NCBI GenBank assembly: GCA_950097015.1
Contig: CATNEN010000002.1
Coordinates: 3,472,001-3,536,000 of the forward strand
Length of the DNA stretch: 64,000 bases
Direction of reading: 5' to 3'
From: Macrostomum hystrix
Lineage: Eukaryota > Platyhelminthes > Macrostomidae
Part shown: piece after piece, positions 9,885 to 24,800 of the stretch
Layout of the letters: each line of letters starts with the position of its first letter
How positions within the stretch are numbered: the first letter of the stretch is position 1
Made by a program: the position numbers and the translations under genes
Notes under the pieces: model-generated
Databases searched by the model: none
What the model was told of the DNA's origin: nothing
The model's input: only the letters and a program-made list of their open reading frames with translations

Positions 9885-12845
9885 GTTGGAAACAGACAGT
9901 CTAAAATTCAGTAATGCAAACTGTTCATCGCCTTAGTGTACTCGCTTGCGCTCACATACACGGTGAAAGCTAGTCCATCCATTCGCAAGGCCATATTTTG
10001 TGTGACTATAATAAATGGGATGCATGCAGTTTATGCTTGCCCTAAGCCTACTTCCCTGCCCAAGGTAAGTATATTGGTTTGTGTCAACCACCCACACAAT
10101 GCCGCGTCACTCTACCGATTGCGTAACCAACGCGTCAGTCCCGTCAGAAAGTGTTCTAGAAGAAGCATCGCCTAGAAGAAGCAAATAGTTGAAACATAAC
10201 TGCACAATCTATACGGTGTAGCTACTGAGCCTGCAGCCACAGAACAGTGAAAGTGTTTCCACAGAGCCATTGCCGGCACTCACGCAGCTGCATCTGTGAT
10301 CTAAGCGATACCTGTCCCAGTTGACAAACAGAAAAGCATTTGTAGCCCTGGTTTCTTGGCTTACAGCTTCATTTACAGATTGGGTCTTTATTTAGACATC
10401 AGCAAGCAGCAGTTAAAGCAGACACAGAATAGAGTACAAAAGTTTTGTGATGCGTGCTCACAAGTTGAGCCATAATGGAGTCAAAGGACTCATTGCATTT
10501 TAGAAAGGAAGTTGCCAAAAGAAAGAAGGATTGAAGTGAATTTGTGAATGAATGAAATCCCCCAGTATTGGAGCCCCGGCTGTGAAAAGAAGGAAAGGGG
10601 CTGTCTTCCTGGTGGCAAACTGATTGCCAAAATGAGGTTTGTAGCATCAAACCTTCCAATGATTATTAAAGTGTAGTAAGTAGGCTTCTTCGGTAATAGT
10701 TGGGCCTCGCCGGTCCCCGCCAATCCACGACATGGTCTACCCACCCACCCCACCTATTTAATTCAGGCCAGGCCGTAGGGCCGGTAAGGTATGGTAAGGA
10801 AAGCAGAGAGAAAAGGGGCGCCCGCCACCCCATAGCCCCACCCTCCCTCCGGAATTCACGGGCCAACGAAACGAAACTGGAGGGAAAGGCTGGGGGTGGG
10901 CGGGTGCCCATGAGGAGGGCGGCCGCGTGTGTGGCGTGTGTGTTGTAAAGAAAAGCAAAATAGGGGGAGGTTGGGGCCTAAATGGCGAATAAGAGGCTAA
11001 AGACAAACGGCAAGGACAGCCTCTCTATTCCTTGACTCCCTCGTGTTTGCCATACGCCTCTTCTCAGAGCAGTGTGCAGCCTTTTTTTCTCTGCAACAAA
11101 TAGCAATTAGGAGGAAGGCGGAGAAGAACAAAAAAACCGCTCAGAGCAGGCACTGGATTCTGAGCTCGCTATTAACGGCAACAAGAAAATAGAAGAGACC
11201 AGACCTGCACCTGCGATCGGATACCTTGGCTGGGCAAGGAGGCAGACAAGCTGAGACCTAAGCTAGAGTGAAGCTCTTTTGCCTGCCCACCTGCAATAAA
11301 TCATAAACCAGACTGGTAAGAGGTTTTGCTTCGATCCGAAGCGGCAAGGCATTGTTTAAATTTTATTTTACTTTATTCTCTTGATCACCTTTTGTCGCCA
11401 GTTTAACCAGTTGTTATTAGGCCTAATACATTAATTAGAGACTAAAGAATCCAGTTTTTCACCATTGCACGCAATCATTAGCTACCTTCGCCATTGTACC
11501 TGCACTGGCTCAGGGCTAGTATAGGCCTATTAAACATGTTCCGTATTGTCCTAACCCATATTTGCTGCGCTTGCATTTTCCGAGTTGTCTGTCTGATGGG
11601 CGGATGGCCTGTCAAAACTCATCCATCATTGCTAGGGCAGGTAGGGAAAGTGCTCTTAATTCCATCAGTTGCCGGTCTACTCTTTTGCAGAACAGGTGAG
11701 TGACAGTGGCTGTTCTGTCTCCTCTCTGCCTCTCGACTGTCTCCCAGTTTGGTCTCTGCCCCAGCTTCGTTCGGTTGGCGTTGGAAGACTTGGATGTACT
11801 TTTATAGATTATCCACGATTTTGAGGATAGAATAAAGCAAGTGTTCCTGACTCATATTTATCCAGTAAAACTAAACGAATTCAACTTTCATATGCGCGCG
11901 AATTTATTATATACGCTTGCGCCGTTGTTAAAAACATATATAAGCAAACCTCATTGGCGTGAATTTGAAATGTCTTTTCTGCGAATTCAGCCAGTGCTAG
12001 CAAACCTTTCGCTAATCTCTTACATAATTTTTGTGGATTAGGGATTTATTGAAGAGAGCCGCTTCGCAGTTCGGACCGGCCGCACAAAGGGGTTAATTGG
12101 CCAGTATTTCTAGCCGATTTCTCTCCGTATAAATTTATGCTAGCCGATTACCGCTGAACCAGGTGTGACGGTAAGGTACAAAGGAAAACTAATTACTAAA
12201 TTCTGCACACGATTCTTATCTCCTGTTCAGTGGCCGCACCGCTATACCCTCATTATTCTTTTAACACCTGCAAGTTATTAACACCTCGAACCTTATTCCG
12301 TTTCAATACAACTGTAGCCCAATTATCACCTCACCCTCACCTCTCAGTCTATACTTAGTTAAAAATCTACAGGCCACAATGTTACTCATGACGGGCCGAA
12401 AATCTACAATCGCCTATCGATATTTTTCTCGCATATATTAGTGAAAATTCTCGTTACCGCTATAGTAATAAACGGAAACTATGTAACTTGAGCCACACCT
12501 TGCTTACTAGATAATTCTTTATTACTTTACTATTACCAGTAAAGTAATTGTTCTCATTGTACTCATTATAGAGGATCATTTTCAGCTCTTTTTTTATCTT
12601 TTTCTATTAGTTCGAAAGAAATTCTAGTTTACGAGATTAAACAGAAATTACACCTAATCAAGGACACAGGAACTCGAACTGCCGACGTCACGGTAAAAAG
12701 TCCGACGCGCTTGCCACTAGATCTCTCCTGTACCGATTGCAATGAAATGAGCTTGAAACTGAATGAACTGCAACAATTGGAGTTGTGTATTTCTATTTTT
12801 ACTCTTGAGCAGTAAGGAAGATCATTGTTAACTTAAAACATTTCC
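9885..12845. other. Intergenic or 5'UTR-intron region, no gene recognised
   Basis: Contains strong donor-like sites AAG|GTAAGTAT (10064/10065) and ACAG|GTGAGT (near 11694), which could end noncoding 5' exons of the LHFPL-like gene. A GC-rich patch lies at 10690-10930. No protein match. Confidence 0.35.
12655..12735 (-). mobile_element. tRNA-like SINE head, reverse orientation
   Basis: Reverse complement reads CTAGTGGCAAGCGCGTCGG (A box) and, 29 nt on, CAGTTCGAGTTCC (B box). No SINE body was recognised. It lies about 130 bp before the first coding exon of the LHFPL-like gene. Confidence 0.45.
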
Positions 12846-12859
12846 AGGCCCTATAAAGC

Positions 12860-15800
12860 ATGATGCGGTGCAATGGCAACGGTAACGGCAGCAGCCGACA
12901 GCCGCATCACCGCAGCCACCAGTCTATGGAGAGCTACTCTGACGCCGCCGCAGCTGCAGCAGCCGCCGCCGCCGCCTCGTGCAAAACCGACCAACTGCTG
13001 GAACGACGCAAAGCCGCTGCCGCTGCAGCTGCAGTCGCCTCCGATTCAGCAACCGCTGGCGGCCAGCGCTCCGACATTGTTGCGGTCCTGGCGGCCAAGG
13101 ACACCGCCGCGTTCAACCTCCGCTGCCTGTGGGTTGGCTGGGTGTTCATGTGCTGGGTTGGCGGCATGATGACTGCGGCCGGCTTCCTGCTGCCCTATTG
13201 GCTCAAGGGCAGTAGGGAGGCCAGCGACGTGCGGAAGCAGCTGAGCGACCTGGGCCTGTTCCGACTGTGCGCTTATCCGCGACAGGTGGACGGACAGGTG
13301 AGGATAACTTTCCATCTCTACACTATTTAAGATGGTTTTCTAAATGTAGAAAATCAATTATGTAACCTTCTCTAAGCGAAATGCTATGCTTGTGAAAGTG
13401 AAATAAAATTTTACTCAAACCGGAAATCCTACCGGCCTTAAAGTTATACCGGCGGAATCCCAAATGCCAAAAATCTTATATCGGAAATCCTACTTCCTGG
13501 AAAATTTTCAAGAGGAAATCTCGCTTCCTAAAATACATCTATGGCAAATCCCACATCCAGTAAAACTATCTAGGAAAACTCTAACTTCCTGGAAGCTATC
13601 TAGGGTAATTCCCATTTCCTAAAAACTTTCTAGGGGAAATCCCACTTCCTAAAATACATCTAAGCAAAATCCCACATCCAGGAAGCTATAAAGGGAAACG
13701 CCAACTTTCGGGAAACTGTCTAGGGGAAATCCCACTTCCAGAAAACTATGTTGGGGAAATCTTACTTTCTGGAAACTATCCTGAATTGAATCATTTCTAT
13801 TAGAACATTTGTTCCTTAAATTATGCTTGCACAAATCGAAAAAAATCGCAGGTGCGCCTAGTCATGGACTGCGCCCACTATCGACACTTCGCCGAGATTC
13901 CCAGCTCGCTGTGGAAGCTGGCCTTCGTGCTGATGGCCACGGCCTGCTGCCTGCTGCTGCTGCTCACCTTCTTCTTGGCCTTCACCGGCTTCCGGCTGTT
14001 CATTCTGCGCATCCGCTCTGTCGTGACCATCTGCGGCGTGGCCCAGGGCTTCAGTTGTGAGCTCGCTATGGATTTCGGGGATCTTGGAACAGGGATCTGG
14101 GATTGGGGATTCAATGTGAACAGGGGAGTGCTGATGTTCAATACTCGTAAACTCATAGGCAACGTGATTTTTGGGAGTTCGATTCTAGGATTAGTGGGAT
14201 TGGGATTCTTAGATAAGTAGGATTGGGATTCTTAGATAAGTAGGATTAGGATTCTAGAATTAGTAGGATTGGGATTCTAGAATTAGTAGGATTAGGATTC
14301 TAGAATTAGTAGGATTGGGATTCTAGAATTAGTAGGATTGGGATTCTAGAATTAGTAGGATTGGGATTCTAGGATTAGTAGGATTGGGATTCTCGGATTA
14401 GTAGGATTGGGATTCTAGGATTAGTACTCGTAGGATAGGGATTCTTAGATAAGTAGGATTGGGATTCTAGAATTAGTAGGATTGGGATTCTAGGATTAGC
14501 AGGATTAGGATTCTAGAATTAGTAGGATTGGGATTCTAGGATTAGTAGGATTGGGATTCTCGGATTAGAAGGATTGGGATTCTAGAATTAGTAGGATTGG
14601 GATTCTAGGATTAGTAGGATTGGGATTCTCGGATTAGTAGGATTGGGATTCTCGGATTAGTAGGATTGGGATTCTAGGATTAGTACTCGTAGGATAGGGA
14701 TTCTTAGATAAGTAGGATTGGGATTCTAGAATTAGTAGGATTGGGATTCTAGGATTAGCAGGATTAGGATTCTAGAATTAGTAGGATTGGGATTCTAGGA
14801 TTAGTAGGATTGGGATTCTCGGATTAGTAGGATTGGGATTCTAGAATTAGTAGGATTGGGATTCTAGGATTAGTAGGATTGGGATTCTCGGATTAGTAGG
14901 ATTGGGATTCTCGGATTAGTAGGATTGGGATTCTAGGATTAGTACTCGTAGGATAGGGATTCTTAGATAAGTAGGATTGGGATTCTAGAATTAGTAGGAT
15001 TGGGATTTCGGATTAGTAGGATTGGGATTCTCGGATTAGTAGGATTGGGATTCTAGGATTAGTACTCGTAGGATAGGGATTCTTAGATAAGTAGGATTGG
15101 GATTCTAGAATTAGTAGGATTGGGATTCTAAGATTAGCAGGATTAGGATTCTAGAATTAGTAGGATTGGGATTCTAGGATTAGTAGGATTGGGATTCTCG
15201 GATTAGTAGGATTGGGATTCTAGAATTAGTAGGATTGGGATTCTAGGATTAGTAGGATTGGGATTCTCGGATTAGTAGGATTGGGATTCTCGGATTAGTA
15301 GGATTGGGATTCTAGGATTAGTACTCGTAGGATAGGGATTCTTAGATAAGTAGGATTGGGATTCTAGGATTAGTAGGATTGGGATTCTTAGATAAGTAGG
15401 ATTAGGATTCTAGAATTAGTAGGATTGGGATTCTAGGATTAGCAGGATTAGGATTCTAGAATTAGTAGGATTGGAATTCTAGAATTAGTAGGATTGGGAT
15501 TCTAGGATTAGTAGGATTGGGATTCTCGGATTAGTAGGATTGGGATTCTAGGATTAGTAGGATTGGGATTCTAGGATTAGTAGGATAGGGATTCTTAGAT
15601 AAGTAGGATTGGGATTCTAGGATTAGTAGGATTGGGATTTCGGATTTGGTGGGATTGTGGGATTATGGGACTAAACTGATTGAAAGTTCAGAGTTAGTGT
15701 CTTAAGGTTTATCAAAATACCTGTTTGATAGTAGGACTGTTAGGAATTTAGGAGTTTAGGGATTCGAAATAGGGATGTTTTTGAGATCTTTGAGATCGCG

Positions 15801-18800
15801 CATTTTGGCATCGGCTCAAAGAGGATTTGGACTTTAGGTTTCGGTAAAAAAATCGATGCTGTTTTTGCTGGAACTTTAGTAGTATAGCCTCTTATTTTCC
15901 CATGTTTTTGTGTTTGTGTGATCAATATCATACAGTACAGGTTTGTGATAAGATGCCAGAAAGCAGTTATTTATGCTCTAATCGTGGTTGTGATCCCCTA
16001 GATTTTTACCTGGTGGGTCTCAGGTCCCATTAGAGGCGAAAGCTTCATAAAAACTTCTGAGTTTTTATTCTAGTTCTAATGTCTTTTGGCAACAAAGTTT
16101 CCCATAGACTGCTCAGGAGATTAACGTCTCGATGGAGGACAGTTTTTTATGGCCTTTTTTCTGAGTAAAGATTGTGGATTAATGAGTCAAGGAAGGAGGG
16201 CCAAAATATTCTCAGATTCTCAAATAAAATTCTCAAAAACCTGTGCAATGAAGAACGAGGAGGATTAAAACACCTGTGCAAATGAAGAACAAACAGGATG
16301 AAAACACCTGTGCAAATGAAGAACAAGCAGGATTAAAATACCTGTGCAAATGAAGAACAAGCAGGATTAAAATACCTGTGCAAATGAAGAACAAGCAGGA
16401 TTAAAATACCTGTGCAAATGAAGAACAACCAGGATTAAATCACCTGTGCAAATGAAGAACAAAATGGATTAAAACACCTGTGCAATGAAGAACAAACATG
16501 ATTAAAACACCTGTGCAAATGAAGAACAACCAGGATTAAATCACCTGTGCAAATGAATAACAAAATGGATTAAAACACCTGTGCAATGAAGAACAAGCAG
16601 AATTAAAACACCTGTGCAATGAAGAACAAGCAGGATGAAAACACCTGTGCAATGAAGAACAAACAGGATTAAAACACCTGTGCAATGAATAACAAGCAGG
16701 ATGAAAACACCTGTGCAAATGAAGAACAACCAGGATTAAAACACCTGTGCAAATGAAGAACAACCAGGATTAAATCACCTGTGCAAATGAAGAACAAAAT
16801 GGATTAAAACACCTGTGCAATGAAGAACAAGCAGAATTAAAACACCTGTGCAATGAAGAACAAGCAGAATTAAAACACCTGTGCAAATGAAGAACAAACA
16901 GGAATGAAACACCTGTGCAATGAATAACAAACAGGATTAAAACACCTGTGCAATGAAGAGCAAACATGATTAAAACACCTGTGCAAGGAATAGCAACCAA
17001 TTCGAAGCAAAGTTTCGAATGCAGATGCATTGGAAGGCCAATGGGCTTCAATGGCGGATGCAATCGAAACCTATCGGTGGCCTAAAAGCCATCCCAAAAA
17101 GAAAGCTTATCTATAAAGGCTTAATCACTAAAGCTATCTGAAATAAAAGATAGTTGCCATGCTGAACAAAAGAAGACGAAGAAATTAACTATCAAAGGTT
17201 CCACTTCGCCCACTCGATTCTGCATGTGCAGTCTTTCTAGTGGATCGCGTCCTTAGTCGCTCCACGCCCAAAAATAGAGCTATACCTTCACTTGCTGCCC
17301 GCCCGTGCACCTTTGATCTTTCGTGTGCAACTAGCGGACCCATTTTCCTTATTTCTGATCCACTTTCTCTGTGCTCGATACAAGGAAAACGAAAATCTTT
17401 GTTTACTTCATCGGTGGGTACCTGATTGAATGGTCAAAGCCGTGGTAATACTCGTACATACCTATATCTGTGTGGATATGTGGATATGGGTTTTTGCGAT
17501 ACAGGTTTAATGTCCTTTTCTGTAGGATGCAGATTTTTATAGTAAATAACTGTAGGTTACGCATGTGGGACTAGTAGGGCAGGTAGAAGAGGTAGGGCAG
17601 GTAGGACAGTTAAGGCAGGTAAAACAGGTAAGGCAAGCAGAAGAGGTAGGGTAGTAAGAACAGGTAGGTCAGGTCGGACAGGTAGAAGAGGTAGGGTAGG
17701 TAGGGCAGGTAGAACAGGTAGGACAGGTAAGGCAGGTAGAACAGGCAGGGTAGGTATAACAGGTAGGTCAGGTAGGACAGATAAGGTACGTAGAACAGGT
17801 AGGTCAGGTAAGGCAGGTAGAACAGGTAAGGCAGGTAGAACAGTTAGGGCAGGTGGGACAAGTAAGGTAGGTGGGGAATGTTGGACAGGTATATCAGGTA
17901 AGGCAGGTTGGATCAGCAGCAAGACTCCGCATATATCTAGTCGAGTCGTCGAGTTAGCTATAAATATAGGCTGGAGCCTATATCAGAATACTGAACATCT
18001 AATAGAATTTCTAATAGCCTTCAAAGAATTCAATTAGAAATCATAGCAAATATCCAGTAACAGCAGTACTGGGAGCAAAAGTTCAAGTCAAGACCTTAAA
18101 CCAAATAAAGGAGAACCAGCGCAAACACTGTCCTATGAATCGGCTTCGTAAACATTCCCTTAGGTATCGGGTTGCAGTTTATACAAGACACTAGCAAGCC
18201 ATCTGAGAATCATTTAGTGCCTATACTTATTCAGCAGCGTGACCTTTTAGCTTCGCGCAAAAATCAATGGAATTGAATTTTGAATTTTATTATCTATGGA
18301 AATCCCGCAGCTCAATTCTCAAGTTTAATCAGAAATCTGAAACTAGCTAGCAGCGAATACTTCGGAGGTCGGCGAAGTTTAATTCAAAAGGCAAGAAAAA
18401 AATTTCTGAACGGATTTTTTATAATATAGTGTGCTCATGATTGAATTGAGCTCATGATTCTCACACTCTAAGCCGCTAAAATAAATGAATAATTTAAGCA
18501 ATAGGTGAATAGGTGAATGCCTAACCGTTTTGCTAGGCAGTCGTAAAAATGAGTTGGTCGCTCCTGCTCAGCTTTTTTATGAGCACACGGCCTAGCAACT
18601 AAACTTCCTAACACCCTCCACTGTGCCTAACAATCTGATCCCAATCTACAGCACATATCCCAAAACACCATGTGACTGAACAGGTTTTGATGCTTAGATA
18701 TGCATGAGCATGTTCTCATCGTATTCGCAGAGCTCAAAGCCTCATAGTTTAGCTTTATGGGCTATATCTGCCAATTACGTAACACAATTACTCCTATTAT

Positions 18801-21800
18801 TGAGCAGAGCCCAGGCTAGAATTGCATTATAGAGTGCCGCCCCCATTGAGTCACTGGGATCCAACGGCTCTGCCTCTTGCCACTTTTCCTCTCTGAGCAG
18901 TGAATGCTCATAACTACAATAAAACCTGACGTTTTTCACGTTTTTTGCCGACTGAATGGCCCAAATGAGAGTAGAGACCATAAGCCAACGCCAGGCAGGG
19001 TTAAATTGAACTTGACATTGTGGCTGACATGCTGACAGGCTTAGAGTATTGTGAGAGATGTCTTCCGACCCATTCCGGTAGCTTGGCAGTTGCTATGATA
19101 CATTTATGAACTGGAAACTGAACATATGGAAGTTGTATTTCCAGATTCAAGTTTGATGGAGTGAGATTCTGAGAGATTGGAGTTTGATAGATAGAAGGAG
19201 ATTATGAGAGATTGGAGTTTGATGGAATGAGATTCTGCGAGATTGGAGCTATATAGAGTGAGATTCTGAGAGATTGGAGCTTGATAGAGTGAGATTATGA
19301 GAGATTAGAGTTTGATAGAGTGAGATTATGAGAGATTGGAGTTTGATGGAGTGAGATTGTAAGAGATTGGAGCTATATAGAGTGAGATTCTGAGAGATTG
19401 TAGTTTGATGGAGTGAGATTCTGAGAGATTGGAGTTTGATGGAGTGAGATTGTAAGAGATTAGAGCTATATAGAGTGAGATTCTGAGAGATTGTAGTTTG
19501 ATGGAGTGAGATTCTGAGAGATTGGAGTTTGATGGAGTGAGATTGTAAGAGATTGGAGCTATATAGAGTGAGATTCTGAGTGATTGGAGTTTGATGGAGT
19601 GAGATTATGAGAGATTGGAGTTTGATGGAGTGAGATTGTAAGAGATTGGAGCTATATAGAGTGAGATTCTGAGAGATTGTAGTTTTAAGAGTGAGGCTTT
19701 AAGAGATTAGATTATGATTGAGTAGGATTCTAAACTAACCAATTTCGATTGAAGTTAAAAATTATGAAGTTCAGCAAGTTTTTGAAGGATGTAGGAATCA
19801 AAAGTTGACATTGTGATTGATTTGAACAAGTTAAAAAACTCACAAAAGTAAATAGAGAACTGTTGCATTTTTTCTGTTGACAGACTACACTAAATTGAAA
19901 GCAAAGCAAAGTCGGCAGATGGAACTTAAGTCCTCCTAGCCTCGGGGATTTGAAGCAACCAGCGGACAATGCTCTCTGACTAACTTGGAGAGCTGTTAGG
20001 GAAAATATGCGCGGGTGGCCTCCACAGTAAAAACCTCACTTCACTTCTCAAAGAAATGTAGTTAAAAAAATGGGAAATTTCGCCCGCAGGGGTTGAGCTG
20101 TGATTTAATGGCTCTTCGCCTTTTCTATCCTCGGCGTCACAAAACTACCAGGAGCGCGGAATGCTAGACCGGGAAAATAAATGGTCCCCAACTGCTGAAA
20201 CTCCAACCCCGGCCTTCTAAATCTATTAGGAAAGGAGGTCGAGGGAAAGTTGATAAGGAAATGACCCGTTGGCTTGGGAATTTATTATCTCAAAGCCGAA
20301 GTTTTTACTGCCTTCTTATTCACCACTATATTATCTGCTTTAGTGATCATAACCTAATGGAGGCCGGTCTCAAGTATTGAGTATTTTTGCGAAATTTATT
20401 AATCGATTCATTTTATAAGAAATCCTTCCTTCAATTGGTAGGATAAAATCCCTGACGTAGGTTTTGATTCGCGGATAATTTATAGTAGGACTTTGTAAAG
20501 TTGCGAATATCAGAATCTTAAAAAGAATCCTTCATTTGATGATCTGAAATCGTAGTTTAAATTTTGTATGGTTAAATACTGCCTTGGGGATTATAGATCC
20601 AATAAGGATTTTAGAATGGGAAATGGGTTAGTGATCCCAATAGTGATTTTCGAATCATGGGGAACGAGGATGACATTGCTTTCATGATCATGGGAAATTA
20701 AGATAACATTTTTCTTAGGAAAATAGGCTATTGGATTGACTCTAGATTGACTCAAAGACTTTTATTCTGTAGTTCTCCAAGCTATCGCCACAAAACTTCC
20801 CAACGCCTAACCTAACAAAGTCAATCATAAAGTAAATACCGCTTTCCTGGCTTTGACTTACCTGAGCAATATCCGAGATCATGATGCCTCATCAATCATA
20901 GCAGGACTCGGTCAAAGCCATGGTGCTAGCCCTACATAATTCACCAGTGCCAGAGGCCTTAAGACAACTAGACCCGACTTAGTAGGGCCGATGCCGATGA
21001 AATATCACTCACCTGCTAGACACTTCACAATTGTCAGTCAGGTCAAACTTGTCAGGCAGAAGAGCGGAAATGAATGCAATCAGTCAGAGCAGTTTGACTA
21101 GCACAGCGGCTTTCAGGTGAGCGCAAACCTTTGCTGAGCTGTGACAGATCCGTCAGCTGTTAAATGAAATACATGTGTTGGGATTGAGGATTCTAGATTT
21201 TGGGATTTAGGATTCTAGGCTTTGGGATTTAGGATTCTAGGATTTGCGATTTAGGATTCTAGGTTTAGGGGTTTAGGATTCTAGGTTTTGGGATTTAGGA
21301 TTCTAGGCTTTGCGATTTAGGATTCTAGGTTTTGGGATTTAGGATTCTAGGTTTTGGGATTTAGGATTCTAGGTTTTGGGATTTAGGATTCTAGGTTTTT
21401 GGATTTTGGATTTTAGGTTTTAGGATTTAGTATTTTAGGTTTAGGGATTTAGGATTCTAGGTTTTTGGATTTTGGATTTTAGGTTTTGGTTATTTAGGAT
21501 TCTAGGTTTTGGGATTTAGGATTTTAGGTTTTGGGAATTATTATTTAAGATGCTAGGATTTAGAATATTTTGTGTTGGGATTCTAGATTCCTTTTGTTTG
21601 TATTTAGGATTCGAGATTTTGGGATTTGGGGTTGTTTATGTTGATATTTTAGATTCCTGATATATATATATATAATTATATAGAAGGATTTGTAATATTT
21701 ATAGTTAGGATTAGGATTTTAGAGAGTTAAGGTTTTTTATTTAGGAATTTTAAAATGGGTCAATGATCCCAATAGTGATTTTGGGATTCGAACACGAATC

Positions 21801-24800
21801 CATAGGAATACATAGAGGTTTTAGCCTAGTGGTTAGATCGTCGGACTCACGACTTGAAGGTCGGGGGTTCGATTCCCGACTCCACTGGAACAATTTGTGT
21901 CCTTTAGCAAGATACTCAACTGTACAGTTCTTCAGTTCACCCAGCTGTTAAATGGGTACCAGCAGTAGCTGGGATAATTGAAGGTGGGTGTGGCGTCCCC
22001 CCAGTCCATGGACTGAACAGCTGTACGCAGCCTTCAGATGCGCCGCGCAATAGCTGCGGCTGTGCTGTCGGCTGCACATCTGGCCCGATTGGGGCAGGTG
22101 TTATCAATTATTATTAATTATAATTTTGGGATCTACGGTTCCAAGGTGTTTCAAATTCGCGATTATAGATTTTGGGATTTAGGATTCAATATGCTGGGGA
22201 TTTAAATTATGGATTTTAAGGTTATGCATGTTGTATCTCCAGATCACAAGGAATCGCAAGCTTTTTTATTTGTTGATTCAGAATTCTTCGTTCAGAACAA
22301 CGTGCCTTCGTATTAAAGAAACAAATTATGTGCCCGTACTTGAGTCCTTAACTTGAGTTCACTCACCTTTCACCAACACCTGATGGCCACCCGCAGCTCT
22401 GTTTGTGCTACTGTCCTGCCTGCTCTACCCGGCTGGTTGGCGAGGCAACCCGGATGTGGCTCAGGTGTGCGGCAGCGAGGCAGATGCCTTCAACCTGGGT
22501 GAGTCTAGTTTGAGCAGTTTCTAGTTTATAATAATCCAAAATAATAGCACCACAGGTTAATATTTTCACATCCTTGATAACTATACCTAAGCACCTGATT
22601 TCAAAATCCGAAGATTCCATTATGAAAACCCGGAATTCACTATTAATATCCGGAAATCGGGATTTTAGTATCCAGATATCCCATATTAGAATCCTGATAT
22701 CCCATATTAGAAACCCGATATCCTATATAAGAATCCTGATATCCCGAATTAGAATCCTGATATCCTATATAAGAATCCTGATATCCCGTATTAGAATCCT
22801 GATATCCTATATTGGAATCCTGATATCCTATATTAGAATCCTGATATCCTATATTAGAATCCTGATATCCTATATTGGAATCCTGATATCCTATATTAGA
22901 ATCCTGATATCCTATATTAGAATCCTGATATCCTATATTAGAATCCTGATATCCTATATTGGAATCCTGATATCCTATATTAGAATCCTGATATCCTATA
23001 TTAGAATCCTGATATCCTATATTAGAATCCTGATATCCCATATTAGAATCCCGATATCCTATATTAGAATCCTGATATCCCGTTTTAGAATCCTGATATC
23101 CTATATTAGAATCCCGATTTCCATATTAGAATCCTGATGTTCCTTGTACAAATCTTAATTCTTAATTAAAAACGTATTCCAACATTTAAATAAATTTTCC
23201 CAGAATATCCCAGTATCCAAAATTAGAATTAATTTTTTATATAGGAATCCTGATTTCCATAAATATTATCCTAATTTCTAGATTTCGAATACTATATTCG
23301 TTAATTAGTATTAAATATCCCTAATTGTGATCCAAATACTTCATATTATAGTCATATTACCCCCATTATTGAAGCAGTGAAGCATTCATTAGCTAATTGT
23401 TATCCAGAAATTTTCAAATCAGAGAAAATAAAAATTTGAGTCATGCTACATGCAGGCATCCACATCCCCTATATTTGTTCGCTCCAGCAGAAGCTTTCAC
23501 AATATTCGCATCAGCAATTTAGCATTAAAAGGAAGAAAAGTTAACTAATTCAAATCTTCAGTGTAACCTTTCGCTTAGACTTTGAAACTGAAAATCTTAT
23601 TAAATAATCGGAAACTGAAAAAGGTTTATAGAAGAATAAAAATACATCAAAAGGTTGACAGATTTGAGAATTTTATTAGGCCAAGATATATTGATATACT
23701 CATAAATACTATTATAAATTATATGGGATACAGATTATTAGAAATTGATGAACTAGCTGAGGGGGATCGATAGCTCGCAGATTCTAATAATAATAATAAT
23801 TAATCATTATATAACTAGCAGAGGTTGTAGCCTAGTGGTTAGGGCGTCGGACTCACGACTTGAAGGACAGGGGTTCGATTCCCGACTCCACTGGAACAAT
23901 TTGTGTCATTTAGCAAAACACTCTGCATTGCTTCAGTTCACCCAGCTGTTAAATGGGTACCAGCATCAGCTGGGATAATTGAAAGTGGGTGTGGCGTCCC
24001 CCCAGTCCATGGACTGAACAGCTGTACGCAGCCTTCAGATGCGCTGCGCATTACCTGCGGCTGTGCTGTCGGCTGCACATCTGGCCCGATTGGGGCAGGT
24101 GTAATCAATTATTATAATTATTATATTGTAAACGATTGATACTTTGCAAGAGATTTATAGACTTTGAGAGATTGATAGATTGCATGAGATTGATGGATTG
24201 CATGAGATTGATGGATTTTAAGAGATTGATGAATCGTGATATATTCAAAGAGATAGGTAGATTTATTTTGAAAAATCAATACAATACAAATTCTAGACAG
24301 CACAACGAAAATAAACCCTAAGGGTAATTGTGCATCGGATTGAATGCTGGTAAAAAAACTCGATAAAAAATATGCTAAAAGCTGACTTTCACAACGCCAA
24401 TTAGGAGGCCTAGTGTAGAACTCGCTACCCAAGCGTTTGCACGCAATGTTGCGAGTGCATATTCGGTAGTGCAGCAATCAGCTTATTGAAGAGGCCATAC
24501 TGCGAAGGAACTGGTTGTAGCAAAGCCAGCATCGAATAGCAGGCTTTGCCCCAGCCAAAAGCAATAACAATGCAGGCTGCATGTAGCATTGCGAATCTGC
24601 GCATATCAGATTCAACTCCGCCTGACTGCGCTAGTCAAGTGGGTGCGGTGCAATGTCCCTGCAACCGGGTCTCTGAGGCCAGCCTGTTCCTTACCGAATA
24701 TTCTGATTCACTTTCCCGATTTCTTGCGTGACTACAGTTTACAGTTGATGGAGCTATGGGAAGATTAGATTCTGAATAGTGTGAGAATGAGAGAGATTAG

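Noticed and set aside
9248-9904. Plus-strand ORF of 218 aa (repeated WNGHWRIGM)
   Set aside because: Translation of the 20-bp minisatellite in several frames; no unique sequence.
21180-21700. Interstitial telomere tract (TTTAGGG-like words)
   Set aside because: GGGATTTAGGATT only resembles the telomere repeat; TTAGGG is not tandemly repeated.
21815-21890. Functional tRNA-Val(CAC) gene
   Set aside because: A and B boxes are present, but the anticodon stem pairs poorly, and the same head recurs joined to the same body and tail elsewhere, so it is a SINE.
22574-23137. ORFs on both strands at the 21-bp array
   Set aside because: Unit length is a multiple of three and lacks stops in these frames; it is intron sequence of the LHFPL-like gene.
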